Shown here piece by piece: positions 31,991 to 42,695 of a DNA stretch of 64,000 nt. The stretch's first letter is position 1. The number at the start of each line of letters is the position of its first letter. Source of the DNA: Didymella arachidicola (taxonomy: Eukaryota; Ascomycota; Dothideomycetes; Pleosporales; Didymellaceae); the NCBI GenBank assembly GCA_016630955.3, contig CM049988.1:2046001-2110000 (forward strand), written 5' to 3'. The notes below the pieces were generated by a model. It worked only from the letters and a program-made list of their open reading frames with translations, was not told the DNA's origin and ran no database searches. The position numbers and the translations under genes are program-made.

Positions 31991-33316
31991 ATGGCTAAAG
32001 GACAGGTCCTTTCTCTTCTTCTGGCGCAGTGCGCCATCTTCGCATCTGCCGCGCCGCATACGCTAACTGTCCGCGCTGATGCTGCACCACCCGCCGAGTA
32101 CACCGCCAACCCAAGCATTGGCAGCGGCAGCGGCAGCTCTGATCTGGTGGAATCAGCCCACTTCCGCGTCCTCGGCGCGTCCACGTCAGCCAAAGGCAAA
32201 GCGACCCTCCAGCACCTCGAAGCAGCGCACTCCTGCTTCGTCGAGACTCTTGGATGGCGCACTCCCGGCTTGTCGTTCAACACCGGTGGCATTGGCAAGG
32301 AGGTCGGGCCCTGGTACAAGCTGAACGTCTACAGCAAGCAGGCTTCTGACATGCCGGGTGCTGCTGGTGTTCAAGGTACCGATATGGAAGCTGGACTCGC
32401 ATACCTCGATGTTGTCGACCAGTACCTCGAGGAGCCGGATGTTGTGGTGCATGAGTTTGGCCACTCCATGCATTTGAGTGAGAAGAACTGGATTAACCAA
32501 GGCAACACTGGTGCATGGTGGGAGCCGATTGCGAATTTCATCGCCGACACATACTCCGCTACACCAACCTGCAATGCTGCACGCGCCGCTCAGGGGCTCC
32601 CCGGTACCGAGGGCGACTCGGTCATCGAGCTGCAGAAGGTGATTGGCGACTCCCACCAGGTCATTGTCGATGGCACCGTAGATAGCGGCAACTACTATCA
32701 ATCCTGGCCTTTTATCGCGTACCTGACGAACAACCCCGACAACTACCCCGGCCTCGGCAACGACACCCTCCTCAGGATGATCAGGGAGTACAAGCTCGAG
32801 TCCAACGAGACGCCTCTCCACACTCTGGAGCGCCTGCTCACGGAAGCCGTGGGGAACATGACGGTTCAAAAGGCTGTCGGTCGCTACTGGGCCCGCATGG
32901 CATACGTCGACATCGGCCACGCCAAGGCCCACGAAGCCTTCGTTGCGCAGCGCCGCAGCCTCACCTACAACAACCTCGACGGAAGCAACGGCGACTACAC
33001 GGTCAAGTCTGCCCGTGCTCCGCGCTACATGGGCGCCAACATCATCCCCCTCACACCCACCGGCTCGTCTGTTGACGTGGCCATCACCTCGGAGGATGCA
33101 GGATACACTGCTACGCTTGTCGTGTCGAGCGCAAGCGGGGTCAAGTACACTGATGTTGTGTCTGGAAAGGGCAGCGTTCAGGTCGCTGATGGCGACGAGG
33201 TGTCGCTTGTTGTGGCCAAGACACCCGAGGTTGTCCTGTACGACGCTTTCAAGATCAGCGCTGAGCTGAACAAGGGGCTGCAGTATAGTGTTAAGATTAC
33301 GGGTGCTACTGCTTAG
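31991..33316 (+). CDS. Secreted DUF6055-like protein with HEFGH metallopeptidase-type motif
   Basis: An intronless frame of 441 residues starts at ATG 31991, which directly begins a signal peptide (MAKGQVLSLLLAQCAIFASAA). The motif VVVHEFGHSMH puts His154, Glu155 and His158 in the HExxH zinc-binding arrangement, with a further His161. A downstream WWEPIANFIADTY supplies a conserved acidic segment. The first half resembles what is annotated as DUF6055 in fungi and bacteria. The last 100 residues look like a beta-sandwich domain (SSVDVAITSEDAGYTATLVVSS). Three or four N-glycosylation sites occur around residues 258-300. A zinc protease or glycan-binding role is plausible but not shown by the sequence. 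Confidence 0.8.
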   Translation: MAKGQVLSLLLAQCAIFASAAPHTLTVRADAAPPAEYTANPSIGSGSGSSDLVESAHFRVLGASTSAKGKATLQHLEAAHSCFVETLGWRTPGLSFNTGGIGKEVGPWYKLNVYSKQASDMPGAAGVQGTDMEAGLAYLDVVDQYLEEPDVVVHEFGHSMHLSEKNWINQGNTGAWWEPIANFIADTYSATPTCNAARAAQGLPGTEGDSVIELQKVIGDSHQVIVDGTVDSGNYYQSWPFIAYLTNNPDNYPGLGNDTLLRMIREYKLESNETPLHTLERLLTEAVGNMTVQKAVGRYWARMAYVDIGHAKAHEAFVAQRRSLTYNNLDGSNGDYTVKSARAPRYMGANIIPLTPTGSSVDVAITSEDAGYTATLVVSSASGVKYTDVVSGKGSVQVADGDEVSLVVAKTPEVVLYDAFKISAELNKGLQYSVKITGATA

Positions 33317-33685
33317 AAACTCTTTGAAGGGGTTGAGCTGTAGAGAGAAGGGGGTTTGTATATACTTACATTCTTGAAAAGCTATTTTACTATACCAATG
33401 TGTCCATTGCAGACTAATACAATCGCAGTTTCTTTCATCTTGTCGTTTTCAAATCTCGGTTCAAGCCTCGTGAGATGTTCGTGGACGAGGGTCGTGATCG
33501 TACAGAACATGGTTGGGCTCACGTGCTGTTCCCCAGCCAAGCTAGACGCCGCCATACGCCGCCAGTGATGTCATAACGACGCGAAAGCTCAAAGCTACAA
33601 AACACACCTGTCAAGCGTCGACCTCACCACACAGGGCTCCCGCGACCGAATACATGCCAATTCCCCGCCTGCGAATCTCGAAACC
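33317..33685. other. Spacer, nothing recognised
   Basis: The 369-bp region holds the 3' UTR of the HEFGH gene and the upstream region of the small membrane protein gene. It is AT-rich in the first 120 bp. Confidence 0.55.
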
Positions 33686-34334
33686 ATGTCTGAATCATTG
33701 GCCGCATTCCGCACCGGACGCAGCAAGGATCTGGCCCAGCTCGCGGAGGACCACATCAACCATGAGTACGGACTGCGCGCGGGTTGAGAACGCAGCTACT
33801 AACAGTGCGCAGCCTGAGCAAGGAGGATCAGGATCTCTTGAAGAGCGCAGCCAAGAAGGTCGGAACGCACGCGACCGTTGCGTCCCTGGCTGGTCTGGGC
33901 CTGGGTGTCTTCGCTGCGATTCGACTGCGCAGCATGCGCGTAGCATACTTCAAAGCCTTCCGCGCAATGGAGAAGCCCGTCGAGCTAAAGTTCGCCGACG
34001 GCCGAACCGGTAAATTATCCAACAACACACCAACACACCAACAACTAAACCCTTCCCAGAACCCATCCCGGACATCTCAGCACAGCTCGCCCCCTCGCGC
34101 TGGGGCGACGCCGCGACCTACTTCTTCTTCTCCGTCGCGGGGCTCTTCCTCGGCGGCGAACTCGGGCTCCTCACCGGCACGGCCTCCGCGTCGCGCACCA
34201 TCACACGCGACCCCGCGGCTAAGCAGCGCATCGAGAAGGCGTTTAAGAACTACCGCGTCGATGTGTTGAAGCAAGAGATCAAGCAGCTCGAAGGCAAGAG
34301 CTCGTGGGAGCAGATGTTTTCTAGCTCTGCGTGA
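33686..34334 (+). CDS. Small two-helix membrane protein of unknown function
   Basis: Exons 33686-33765, 33813-34009 and 34060-34334 give 183 residues. Introns are 47 bp (GTACGG...GCTACTAAC...CAG) and 50 bp (GTAAAT...ACTAAAC...CAG), and neither exon can be read on without a stop or frame loss. The protein begins MSESLAAFRTGRSKDLAQLA and has two hydrophobic segments: about residues 48-66 (ATVASLAGLGLGVFAAIRL) and 112-132 (YFFFSVAGLFLGGELGLLTG). It ends in a charged helix likely to form a coiled coil (QRIEKAFKNYRVDVLKQEIK). Gly-rich helices and the size suggest an organelle-membrane protein, possibly mitochondrial, but I do not recognise the family. Confidence 0.8.
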
Positions 34335-34880
34335 CTCGCGGAGGTCTCGGGGATGAGGAGGGTGTTGCATTTTTTAATGTATTGGAAGCCGCATTGAGCG
34401 TGTGGGGGGGGGGGGGGTTTGTTGTATATTCTATGATTGAATGATCATTTTTGACAACATCGACTGTCAGATACCTACTCCCCAGCAACCCCAAACACAC
34501 GACGATCCAGACTGCATTACGTGTGCGCTAAAGGGATGGCCGGCAGAGCCCACGCGGCTCTGCAAATCAGTGGCTGGCTTGATGCGGCTCCAAGGCTTAG
34601 CTCGCCGGAAAATAGAACTAAGACGTCACACCCAGGCGTCGACGCACGTCTTCAAAAGCACTGCCGCAGCGCTCTGGCTCGGGCCTCAACACCCGCCTGC
34701 TGTCGCTGTATTGTCATCTGTGCCTGCCACGTTCTGTCAGGGTCTTTCCACGACTTCCCTCGCTTCCGCTGTTTTTGTTTATCCTTACGGGTTTTCACGA
34801 TCTTGGAGTTCTTGCATCAGCGGCTTTTTTGGGATTGGCATATTTAATTCTGCTATATTTACTTCGACCCTGTGTCGATC
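34335..34880. other. Spacer with a 14-base G tract
   Basis: No gene was found. A run of 14 G residues lies at 34404-34417. The later part is upstream sequence of the PLC-like gene, with a T-rich section just before its ATG. Confidence 0.55.
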
Positions 34881-36291
34881 ATGAGAGGCACGACACTATC
34901 GCTGTTATGGCTCGCAGGCCTCGCTGCTGGGCAGAGCAGCTCTGCGTCGACCGCGTCGCCGTCCGTCATCATCCTGACAGGCACACAGATACAGCTTTCT
35001 GGCGACGAGTCCGGCGGTTCCGTCACCGTACCGCCTGACTTTGAAGGGAGCACGTTCGCGACGCTGACCAGCTTGCCGTCTGGAAGCACTGCGTCTACGA
35101 ATGCGACTGTGTCAGCGAGCGAGTCCGTCATCAATATCGGCGGCAGCAACAGGACTAGGACACCGACTGGATCTGCTACGGGCTCGGCAGCCCTGCCGCA
35201 AAACACTCAACCGTGCAACAACTACCTCGAGTTCTGCAACCGCAAGTACTCCAATATTACTGAGGTTGCGGCTCACAATTCGCCGTTCACCAAGGAGCGC
35301 AATGTAGGCCGTAACCAGGACTACGGCGTGACTCAGCAGTTGAACGATGGCATTCGCATGCTGCAGGGCCAGGCTCACTATGTCAACGACACTCTCTACT
35401 ACTGCCACACATCCTGCGATCTCCTCAATGCCGGCACGGTCGAGGACTACCTAAAAGAAGTTGTAACATGGGTCGAAGCCCACCCCTTCGACGTCGTCAC
35501 CATCATCTTCGGCAACTACAACTACGAAGACAAGGACGCCAACGGCACCGCACTCGTTACATCCAAAAACTTCGACGAACCAATCAGATCCTCCGGTCTA
35601 TACCCATACATCTACCAACCCCCCAAAACCGCCATGGAGCTCGCCGACTGGCCCACCCTCTCCCAGATGCTGCTCCAGCAAAAGCGCGTCGTCACCTTCA
35701 TCGACTACAATTTCGACACCGACGCTGTTCCCTACCTGCTGTGGGAATTCTACAACATGTGGGAGACACCCTACTCCCCCACCAACGCCTCCTTCCCCTG
35801 CACAATCGACCGCCCGGACGGCGTCAGTGACCAAAAAGCACGCGATATGCTGTACCTCGCCAACCACAACCTCAACGTGGAAATCGCTATCGCAGGCTTG
35901 GATCTACTGGTTCCCAACGTCGCCGCCACGAACCAAACTAATGGGCTCGAGGGTAATGGGAGTCTGGGGCTGATGGCGAATCAGTGCACTTGTAAGCCCC
36001 CCCCCCCCTTTCATCATTCCCTCGTCCTTGAGCTGAGAGAACGCGAATGTGAATGCGAAAAGATACTAATGTATAATAGCCGACTGGGGTCGCGCACCAA
36101 ACTTCCTCCTCGTCGACTTCTACAACCAAGGCCCCATCAACGGCTCTGTCTTCGAAGTCGCGGCGCGCGCGAATAACGTTACGTATAACCGCAAGTGCTG
36201 CGGGAAGGCGACGTCTTTTGCGAATAAGCTCTTGACGTCTCAGATGTGGGTTGGGTTGGTTGTCGCGGGTGTGGCGGTGTTGATGGTGTAG
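34881..36291 (+). CDS. GPI-anchored PLC-like phosphodiesterase
   Basis: Exons 34881-35991 and 36080-36291 give 440 residues. The 88-bp intron contains a 14-base C run after the donor and restores QCTSDWGRAPNFLLVDFYNQG. A signal peptide (MRGTTLSLLWLAGLAAG) is followed by a Ser/Thr-rich stalk and the PI-PLC X-type TIM-barrel. Candidate catalytic histidines are His132 (VAAHNSPF) and His176 (YYCHTSC). HPFDVVTIIFGNY and RVVTFIDYNFDT complete the fold. The end has small residues and a hydrophobic tail (MWVGLVVAGVAVLMV), fitting GPI attachment. Many potential N-glycosylation sites occur. The substrate is unknown. Fungal relatives are annotated only as PLC-like phosphodiesterases. Confidence 0.87.
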
Positions 36292-37754
36292 GGCTGGATT
36301 GGGGAGCGTGTGAGAGAGAGGGGGGGGGTTGTGCATTTTTGGCGTTGAGCGTGCTTGGGACTTGCATAGATTGAAATTTTGTAACAAGACTGAGAGAACG
36401 GCGTTGTGTAGAATTCATGGATACGAGTATCGACGTTGAAACGATACGTGAGAGCGGCATCACGCCATATATACACAACCAATCCGACCCGATACCTCTA
36501 ACCTTTCTGCTTCTGTGCTGATCTTTTTGATGAAAACTCCATTGTATATCACCGCGCGGCTTCAAACCTCAAAGATTAAACATAGCAAGCGAACAGGGAG
36601 TTACCAAGATGACGGCGACAGGATGCACTGGTGTTGATAAGTTGAGTCATCTTGACGAGAAGATGATCAATAGTCAACGCGAGATCACTGAGCGGCCCCA
36701 GTTAGTTTCCTACCGGTATCCAGCTTTTCGGGACATACTTGAGAACGACATAATTGTTGAACAGTTCATAAACAAAGCCACCTTTTCGACCGGACGAAGT
36801 CAGGCTGTCCGGAGACACGCTCAGGGCAGTTCATCACCTCAACTGGTAAGGTTGCCGAGTTGGGGCTCACTTCTCAATATGATTTTGACCATCTGCCTAG
36901 TCAAAGGCAGGCTACAAGGCATGCACAGCGTTCATAATTACATTGGCATGGAACGAGATAGGCTAGTAGGTAGTGTAATTGAAGCAAGCCACTGTTTGCC
37001 TGCGAGCGTGCGTCTACCGCTTCTAGGCTATCGAAAATTCAAACTACTCGACGCTAGCCAACCTCTTAATTTCTATCAGGCAAACGCTTGCGTCACTCGC
37101 GTCAATTGGGTTGCACGACTGCGAAAGGCTGAAAGAGCTGAGGGGTTAGTGCATCAGCCTGTGCGAGCTATATGACCCCACCCCAGCCTGGTATACTACT
37201 CTCTTCCTCTTCTTTACACTTTCTCTTATTTATTTTACAACATATCGGGGCTCATGTTTGCTTAAACAGCTCATTCATACCTTTTCTACTTCCTAGATGG
37301 ATGCACCATTCATCGTCGCAGTACGCAATAAAGATCTCATCCAAGCACGAAGACGATATTACCCAGGGTATCTCAAAGCAACCGTCCGCACCATCCGCGA
37401 TCTCAAAACACTACACGCCAAGAGTCAAGAGCAACGACATATCAGCGTCCAGCCAGCCTGCGAGAAACGGACGCATCCAAATCGGACAAGAAACGGCCCA
37501 ACATCGGTTTCTCGGACATGGAGTCGAGCTTTTGCTGAAAGATATGACTGCTTCCCGTCAGCATGGAACGTTCATGCTGGACGAGTTGGACCTTCTTACC
37601 CGGGTGAAGCTTGGCTTCGCGCTTGGGTAGATGCCACTGTCCTTGCACCGAGAGGTTGCGCACTTTCCGGTACAGCTGCACTCGTGAGTATATCGCATTC
37701 GCTCTCAACAGGACTACTCACAAGTAGGCTCCACAGGGCGAAGCATAGTAGGCA
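36292..37754. other. Unresolved stretch with small plus-strand frames
   Basis: Two ATG-started plus frames lie here: 36609-37175 (188 codons) and 37172-37630 (152 codons, containing a hydrophilic segment from Met at 37301). A third frame, 37297-37929, overlaps the second. None has a recognised domain, signal peptide or supporting intron, and they overlap each other in different frames. I regard this as non-genic or decayed DNA. The 37301-37630 frame (KISSKHEDDITQG, RFLGHGVELLLKD) looks the most protein-like. Confidence 0.4.
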
Positions 37755-38141
37755 TTATGTGAGCTTTGATTGGCTGTCTGAATGTGTTGGAATGGAACAA
37801 GGTCCGGGTATACCTTTCTCGCGGAACGTTTTCGATCCCATTTTATACACCTGTAATCGCTGTGGTCCTACATCCTGCCGGTCCACCGCTGATGTTGTTG
37901 TTACTCCCGGGTTGCCGTTGAAGAAGTAAGCCTCGCCGGTCAGCGGCGGAGATCCAATGGGACGAAAGGACAACCATCCTTGATCTAGCTGCATATCTGC
38001 TGCAGATGCGAAGAGCTCCAAAACCTCAGCAGCGTTTTCTGGGGGGCCAAGTGTTTCTTCTATACTTGAAGAAATCGCGAAGATCGGTCGAGGTTTATGC
38101 GGCTCCTCAAGTTCCCGATTGTAAAACGCGGCGTTACCTCG
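37755..38141 (-). pseudogene. Possible 3-beta-HSD/sterol dehydrogenase fragment
   Basis: An open stretch of 128 codons on the minus strand, without its own convincing start, reads PENAAEVLELFASAADM and then PPLTGEAYFFNGNPG. The pair, an NAAEV-type helix followed by GEAYFF(N/T)xGxP, resembles the C-terminal half of fungal 3-beta-hydroxysteroid dehydrogenase/Erg26-like NAD-binding proteins. The N-terminal Rossmann half is absent: a stop lies at 38142-38144 and the acetyltransferase gene begins just beyond. If correct, it is a truncated relic. The similarity is from memory and modest. Confidence 0.25.
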
Positions 38142-38171
38142 TTACCCGGTTGCAGTACTGTTAATGACTTC

Positions 38172-39252
38172 CTACTCAGCCACAGGAGTAGGACGCGGCA
38201 CACAGAGAAAGAGGGCCATTTGCGCACAGACTGCGTCCATCACTATATCCATCTCTTTTCCCTTTATTACCACGATACAAGTCTCTCCTCTTGTGCTAAA
38301 GCTTTGTAAAATGAGAAACTTAGCTGCGCATAATCTAGGTCGTCTGTGCTGAAGGCTCGTCAAGGGGCGCCTCCAGCTATGATTCGCACTGATCGATGGC
38401 TCTCGCACAACTCTTTGTTGGAATGAGATGGTGATATTGCCGGGGTGATATCTGTAACCTTTGATGGTCACCAACTCTTTTTCGACGAAGCCGAAGCTTT
38501 TGCACACTTTGGCACCCATAGGCGAAACACTAGCACACAGCGGGACTTTGTCCAAATCCGCGAGTTCTATGCACCAGTTTGCGAGCTCATGGCCACAGCC
38601 ATTTTTCCAGTATGCTGGATGCACCCCCAGGGAAAGGATCTCCATATGTCCTGACATCCATCTGACAATTGGTGAGAAACTGAAAACCGGATGGGCGTAA
38701 ACAACATACTGGTCCTCTGGCCTTTTGAGCGTCTCTTCAACCACCTTCAAAGCGTCTGAACATGTATCCCTTCCGCAATCGTCTGGATCCTGCCAAGAAG
38801 CGAGCGCATTGATTCCTTTAAAGATGGGCATGAGTCTTTGATTATGGCCTTGTAACAAACGTACCTTCCGAATTAAATTGGCCATGGCGAGCGGAGTTCA
38901 GCTCTATCGACATGCTGATGACCCCAACAATTATTCTCCCTTCTGCATCCGGATTGTGCTCGATCGAGTGCTCGTGACAAAATCTTCTAAGCGCATCATA
39001 TACAAAGTTGACTTCATTATCCTTGTAACGATCGAGCGCAACGAGAACCACTTTTGTCGGATCCAGGATACCTTCTCGATACTCGGCGCGATAGCTTGCG
39101 ACTGTATCCTCAGGATATTGATCAAAGAAAGGACGCGTGTAGGGAAAGAACGTAGAATGGAAGAAGCTGGCTGCAGCAACGATCTCAATACGGGGCAAAT
39201 CCGCCAGCCTTGCGAGACGCAAGCGACCATACTCAGGCACCTTGGGGAACAT
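38172..39252 (-). CDS. GNAT-family N-acetyltransferase
   Basis: Exons 39252-38865 and 38815-38172 encode 343 residues. The 49-bp intron (GTACGT...AAG) restores NSEGINALASWQDP. The N-terminal half opens RLARLADLPRIEIVAAASFF, as in fungal GNAT proteins. The acetyl-CoA-binding region is MEILSLGVHPAYWKNGCGHELANWCI, matching motif A (V-x-P-x-x-x-x-x-G-x-G/A). SPMGAKVCKSFGFVEKE follows as motif B. The fold should end near HPGNITISFQQR. The further 60 residues to the stop at 38172 have no family counterpart and may be read-through or indicate a missed intron. The acceptor substrate is unknown. It is head-to-head with a Zn2Cys6 regulator, suggesting co-regulation. Confidence 0.78.
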
Positions 39253-39743
39253 GCTTCACGGAAAATAGACATAGCTTGAGGTTCTTAAATAGATGGGAGG
39301 TGAAGAGGCTCAAAAGCAAACTCTTGCCGCACATCTAGACAACGGAATTCAAGGAGCAATCCGTCACTACCCAATTGCTGACATATTTCACACCGGGGTA
39401 AAATTCACATCCCCACTACAAGGCTCCTGCCTTGCATACAATAGCAGCTCCTTGCGTCGCAAAATGCTTCGAGCTATAGGTTTCACCAGCACTCAAACTT
39501 CGGATCTTCAGGAATATCACCCTAACCTAATTCTGGCTTTGCGAAGAACACAATAGGTCAGCCTTGCAGGTGCGCATGCACGAAGACGTATGTTATGCAT
39601 CCGGTAAGCATGGTCTCTACACCGGTCAAGGAACTGACCAATCAACACCTGTTAGAAGCCGGAATCTGTGCAGTCAAGAACACGAGTCGCGCCTTTTGCG
39701 AAACCCGATCCAAACTTTCCTTTGTCCTCCACCGGGCGATGCC
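39253..39743. promoter_or_regulatory. Divergent promoter, GNAT / Zn2Cys6 regulator
   Basis: The 491-bp region lies between head-to-head start codons. An in-frame ATG for the regulator exists upstream at 39576, so part of this could be coding. No clear CGG-repeat site is visible. Confidence 0.4.
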
Positions 39744-42413
39744 ATGGAGCTTCCCCAGACCGCGAGGTCGACTGACTCGAATATGCTCGATGCGGCTCCC
39801 AACGAAAGCGAACGGATCGCGACAGAGATGGCCGCGGCTGACCCATTCACTTGGCAAGGGATGTCGTTTGATCCTGCCTTTTTTGGGCATGGTAACGGGC
39901 AGATACCTATGGCACTGGCCCCTTCACCGGAAAACGTCGCTATTATCACACAACAGGCACATGGCACTTCGTTAATCTCTGGAACTTACACATTTGACGC
40001 AGGGTGCCAATATCCGGTGAGTCCCATTCCCTAACTGCTATTAGTTAGCCAAAGTGTGATTGAACAGCTTGGAAAGTTGTGAGAGTGCAAATTTCCTATC
40101 AGAGAATATTAGATCCTTCTTTCTCGAATAATCTTTTGTCAGAGCTGATCTTCTCAGCAGGGGGCGTATGAACTTACAGAAGATTTTGGTCGAAATGCTT
40201 CACTGTATACAGACTGTGTATCATTGAATATTGACGTCCCTGATCAAAGCGCGGACACGCTTGGCAGTGCAACTGGGCAGCATTGGTCATCATGGGGTCA
40301 GGTCTGTCGGTCCAAGCTGCATTGCCAGTAATGAGCTGACCTGTCATAGGGCGGATTCCCAGATCTGCAAGGTTACGACACGTTACACAGACGAACTGCG
40401 CAAGCAGTTGCACCTATCACTGCTCCAAGGTCTACAAATCACCATACCGACTTTTTGATCGATTTCACATGTGAAAGCTACCGACAGCATGGCTCTACAC
40501 AAACAGAAGAGCCAGGCTGGCATTCAAGTCCTTCCGCGCAATCGTGTGCAGTGGCAGCAATTACGCCCCCCTCTGACATGTACATGTGTAGCCAGTCAGA
40601 AGGGTCTTGGGAAGTATCCTCTTATCCTGGAATGACCCCGGAGTCCGATAGTACAGGCTCAATTGTAAGGCATCGTTCGCACACTTCATCTGGCCCTATT
40701 GCGGCTACATCACGAGAGCAGGCTTGCCAGTCAGATAGTACCCCTTCACATGTCGCTACTCGGAACCCAGCTCAGGTAAACCTGGGTCACCCCTTCCCTC
40801 GCTTACAATATATCCGCCCCAAAGACGCAGCTACATTTTGCACAGAAGCCGGGCCGCTCTTTGCGCAAGCCGAAGCAGTAGAACAGCCCACTCAACCTGA
40901 GCTTACGGTCAAGGCGAAGCGGAAGCGTAATATGAGTCCCACAAGAGCAGATAAAGCGAAACAAATTCGACGAGAAAAACCGTGCGTCCGTTGCAAGATG
41001 TACAAAGAGGGAGTAAGTGCCTTCATCCTGCGTTCCGGAACGGATTCGATATGAAGCCTATAAGGCAGTCAGTATCTTTTCAGGAGCCGGAGTCAATCCA
41101 ATCAGATGCTAATGTATCAAGTGCGACCTCGGTAACCCGTGTCAAAGGTGCCAGAAAGTCTCTGGAAGCTTGCGTAAATGGTCTGAGCCCTGTTACAGGG
41201 AGGACTTCTCAAATGTGCAGCTGGTCCGTACTGGTAAGTAACTGGCTCTTGTTGATCACAATAATCCTCACGAGTCATGTGTAGGCAGTGGCAAGTCTAA
41301 CGAAGTCCATGTTAAGTTCAAAACTTACCATTACATCGATCCGGCAGGGCCCGCTAAGGTTCTCGAGATAAAATGGCAATTACCCATGAGTCCTGGCTTG
41401 AACCTACCGACGTGGTTTGCTTCAGTTCGAGAGTTCAAGCCACGCCCAAACATCGACCTTCTTCACGAAGAATGGCACATCAATGGCGAGTCTCGTACTC
41501 TCGAGCTTCCCGCGTACGCAGCATCCAATACAGTAGAGCTAACCAAAAGCCTTGAAAACTACGTGGAAAGGTGCAGACCTGACATGCAGAAACTGATGAT
41601 GGATCAAATAACTGATGAGCTTTCTCTTGCGACATTTCAAGAAGCAATAAGATACGCTCGGGTGAAGAACTGCGAACTCATCGACCTTGCGCTTCAAGTG
41701 CGCACAACAGCTCTACTAAGCGCCGGTTGGGGCACTCTGACTGGAAATGAGACGCTCGGGATATCGTATGTTGATGGTGCGAATGCTGCATACTGCGGGG
41801 ATTTCCCCACTCCTGTGCCTTTGGCTCACCAATTTGATGTGGTCTTCGTCAACGCTATGCATACGATGGAACGCAGGATAGTGGAGGTTCTCAAGGGAAA
41901 GATCTTTCAAAGAAAGCCTAAGCCGTGGTACGAGATCTTCTTGACATATTTCATAATGCTCACACATCTGCAATTCATACACGATCAGGCCGTGGGCTTC
42001 ATGAGGATCCGCGAACAGACTGTTAGTATCACTCGTCGATTAAGTGGCGGATCGCTCATTGGGATAGGAATCTGGCAACACTGTCAGCTCAGTAGTCAAA
42101 ACTATGGTGGCGAAATGGGAGTATTCAGCGGGAAATATGCTCTACCACTATCGCTGCGTTTTGAATGGCGACGTGCCATTCATAGTAGCGAGGAAGAACC
42201 CAGAGCTACTACGGAAACGCGACCAACTCGACGATCAGGCAATGGCCTTCATTGCAGATCTACATCGATTAGCGTCAGACGAGGGTAAGATCAGAATTCT
42301 TTCTCCAGGTCCACGCTTACATAGCAGGTATCACCACCAAAGAAGGAAACGATACTCCGAGTCTGGTGACCGATCAAAGTTGGGCTAGATCCTTGTTGCA
42401 GGAGGTATGCTAA
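39744..42413 (+). CDS. Zn2Cys6 transcription factor, cluster-type
   Basis: Seven exons (39744-40016, 40161-40301, 40350-41012, 41122-41233, 41285-42025, 42093-42284, 42328-42413) give 735 residues. The zinc cluster is split by intron 3. Splicing gives Cys350-x2-Cys353-x6-Cys360-x5-Cys366-x2-Cys369-x13-Cys383, with RREKPCVRCKMYKEG before it. The long last loop is unusual and marks a subfamily distinct from Gal4. The N-terminal 340 residues are Ser/Pro-rich. The C-terminal half (RPNIDLLHEEWHING, KWEYSAGNMLYHYRCVLNG) is a conserved region of that subfamily. Exon 6 can start at 42093 or 42096 (CAGTAG tandem acceptor). The last intron is only 43 bp, and without it the frame ends at 42388. A nuclear regulator, probably of neighbouring genes. 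Confidence 0.78.
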
Positions 42414-42695
42414 TGCTGATCATCCAGGGACTACTGCGGTGTTCTAGAGCATAAGAAAACAATGTTGTACATTTCCTACATTCAAAAATGACCGTGTCTA
42501 ATAATAAACCAGTTGACGTTGACGAGATCTTTCAGGTAGCAGAGGTGCAGCCTCCAAGGATATCATCAGGTTGCGAGAAGCAGAAATCTTTCAACTGCCT
42601 CTAACTTTCCGGACCGGTGTGAGAAAACCCCAGCACGAATGAAACCAATCTTCAGGCGATCCGAATAATTGGTCTTCAGTCCTTACATTCACGGT
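42414..42695. other. Convergent spacer, regulator / dioxygenase
   Basis: The 282-bp region between convergent stop codons is AT-rich. It holds probable polyadenylation regions and no gene. Confidence 0.55.

Noticed and set aside
37297..37929. 210-codon plus frame in the spacer before the acetyltransferase
   Set aside because: Overlaps two other frames, shows no domain, and runs opposite the possible dehydrogenase fragment.
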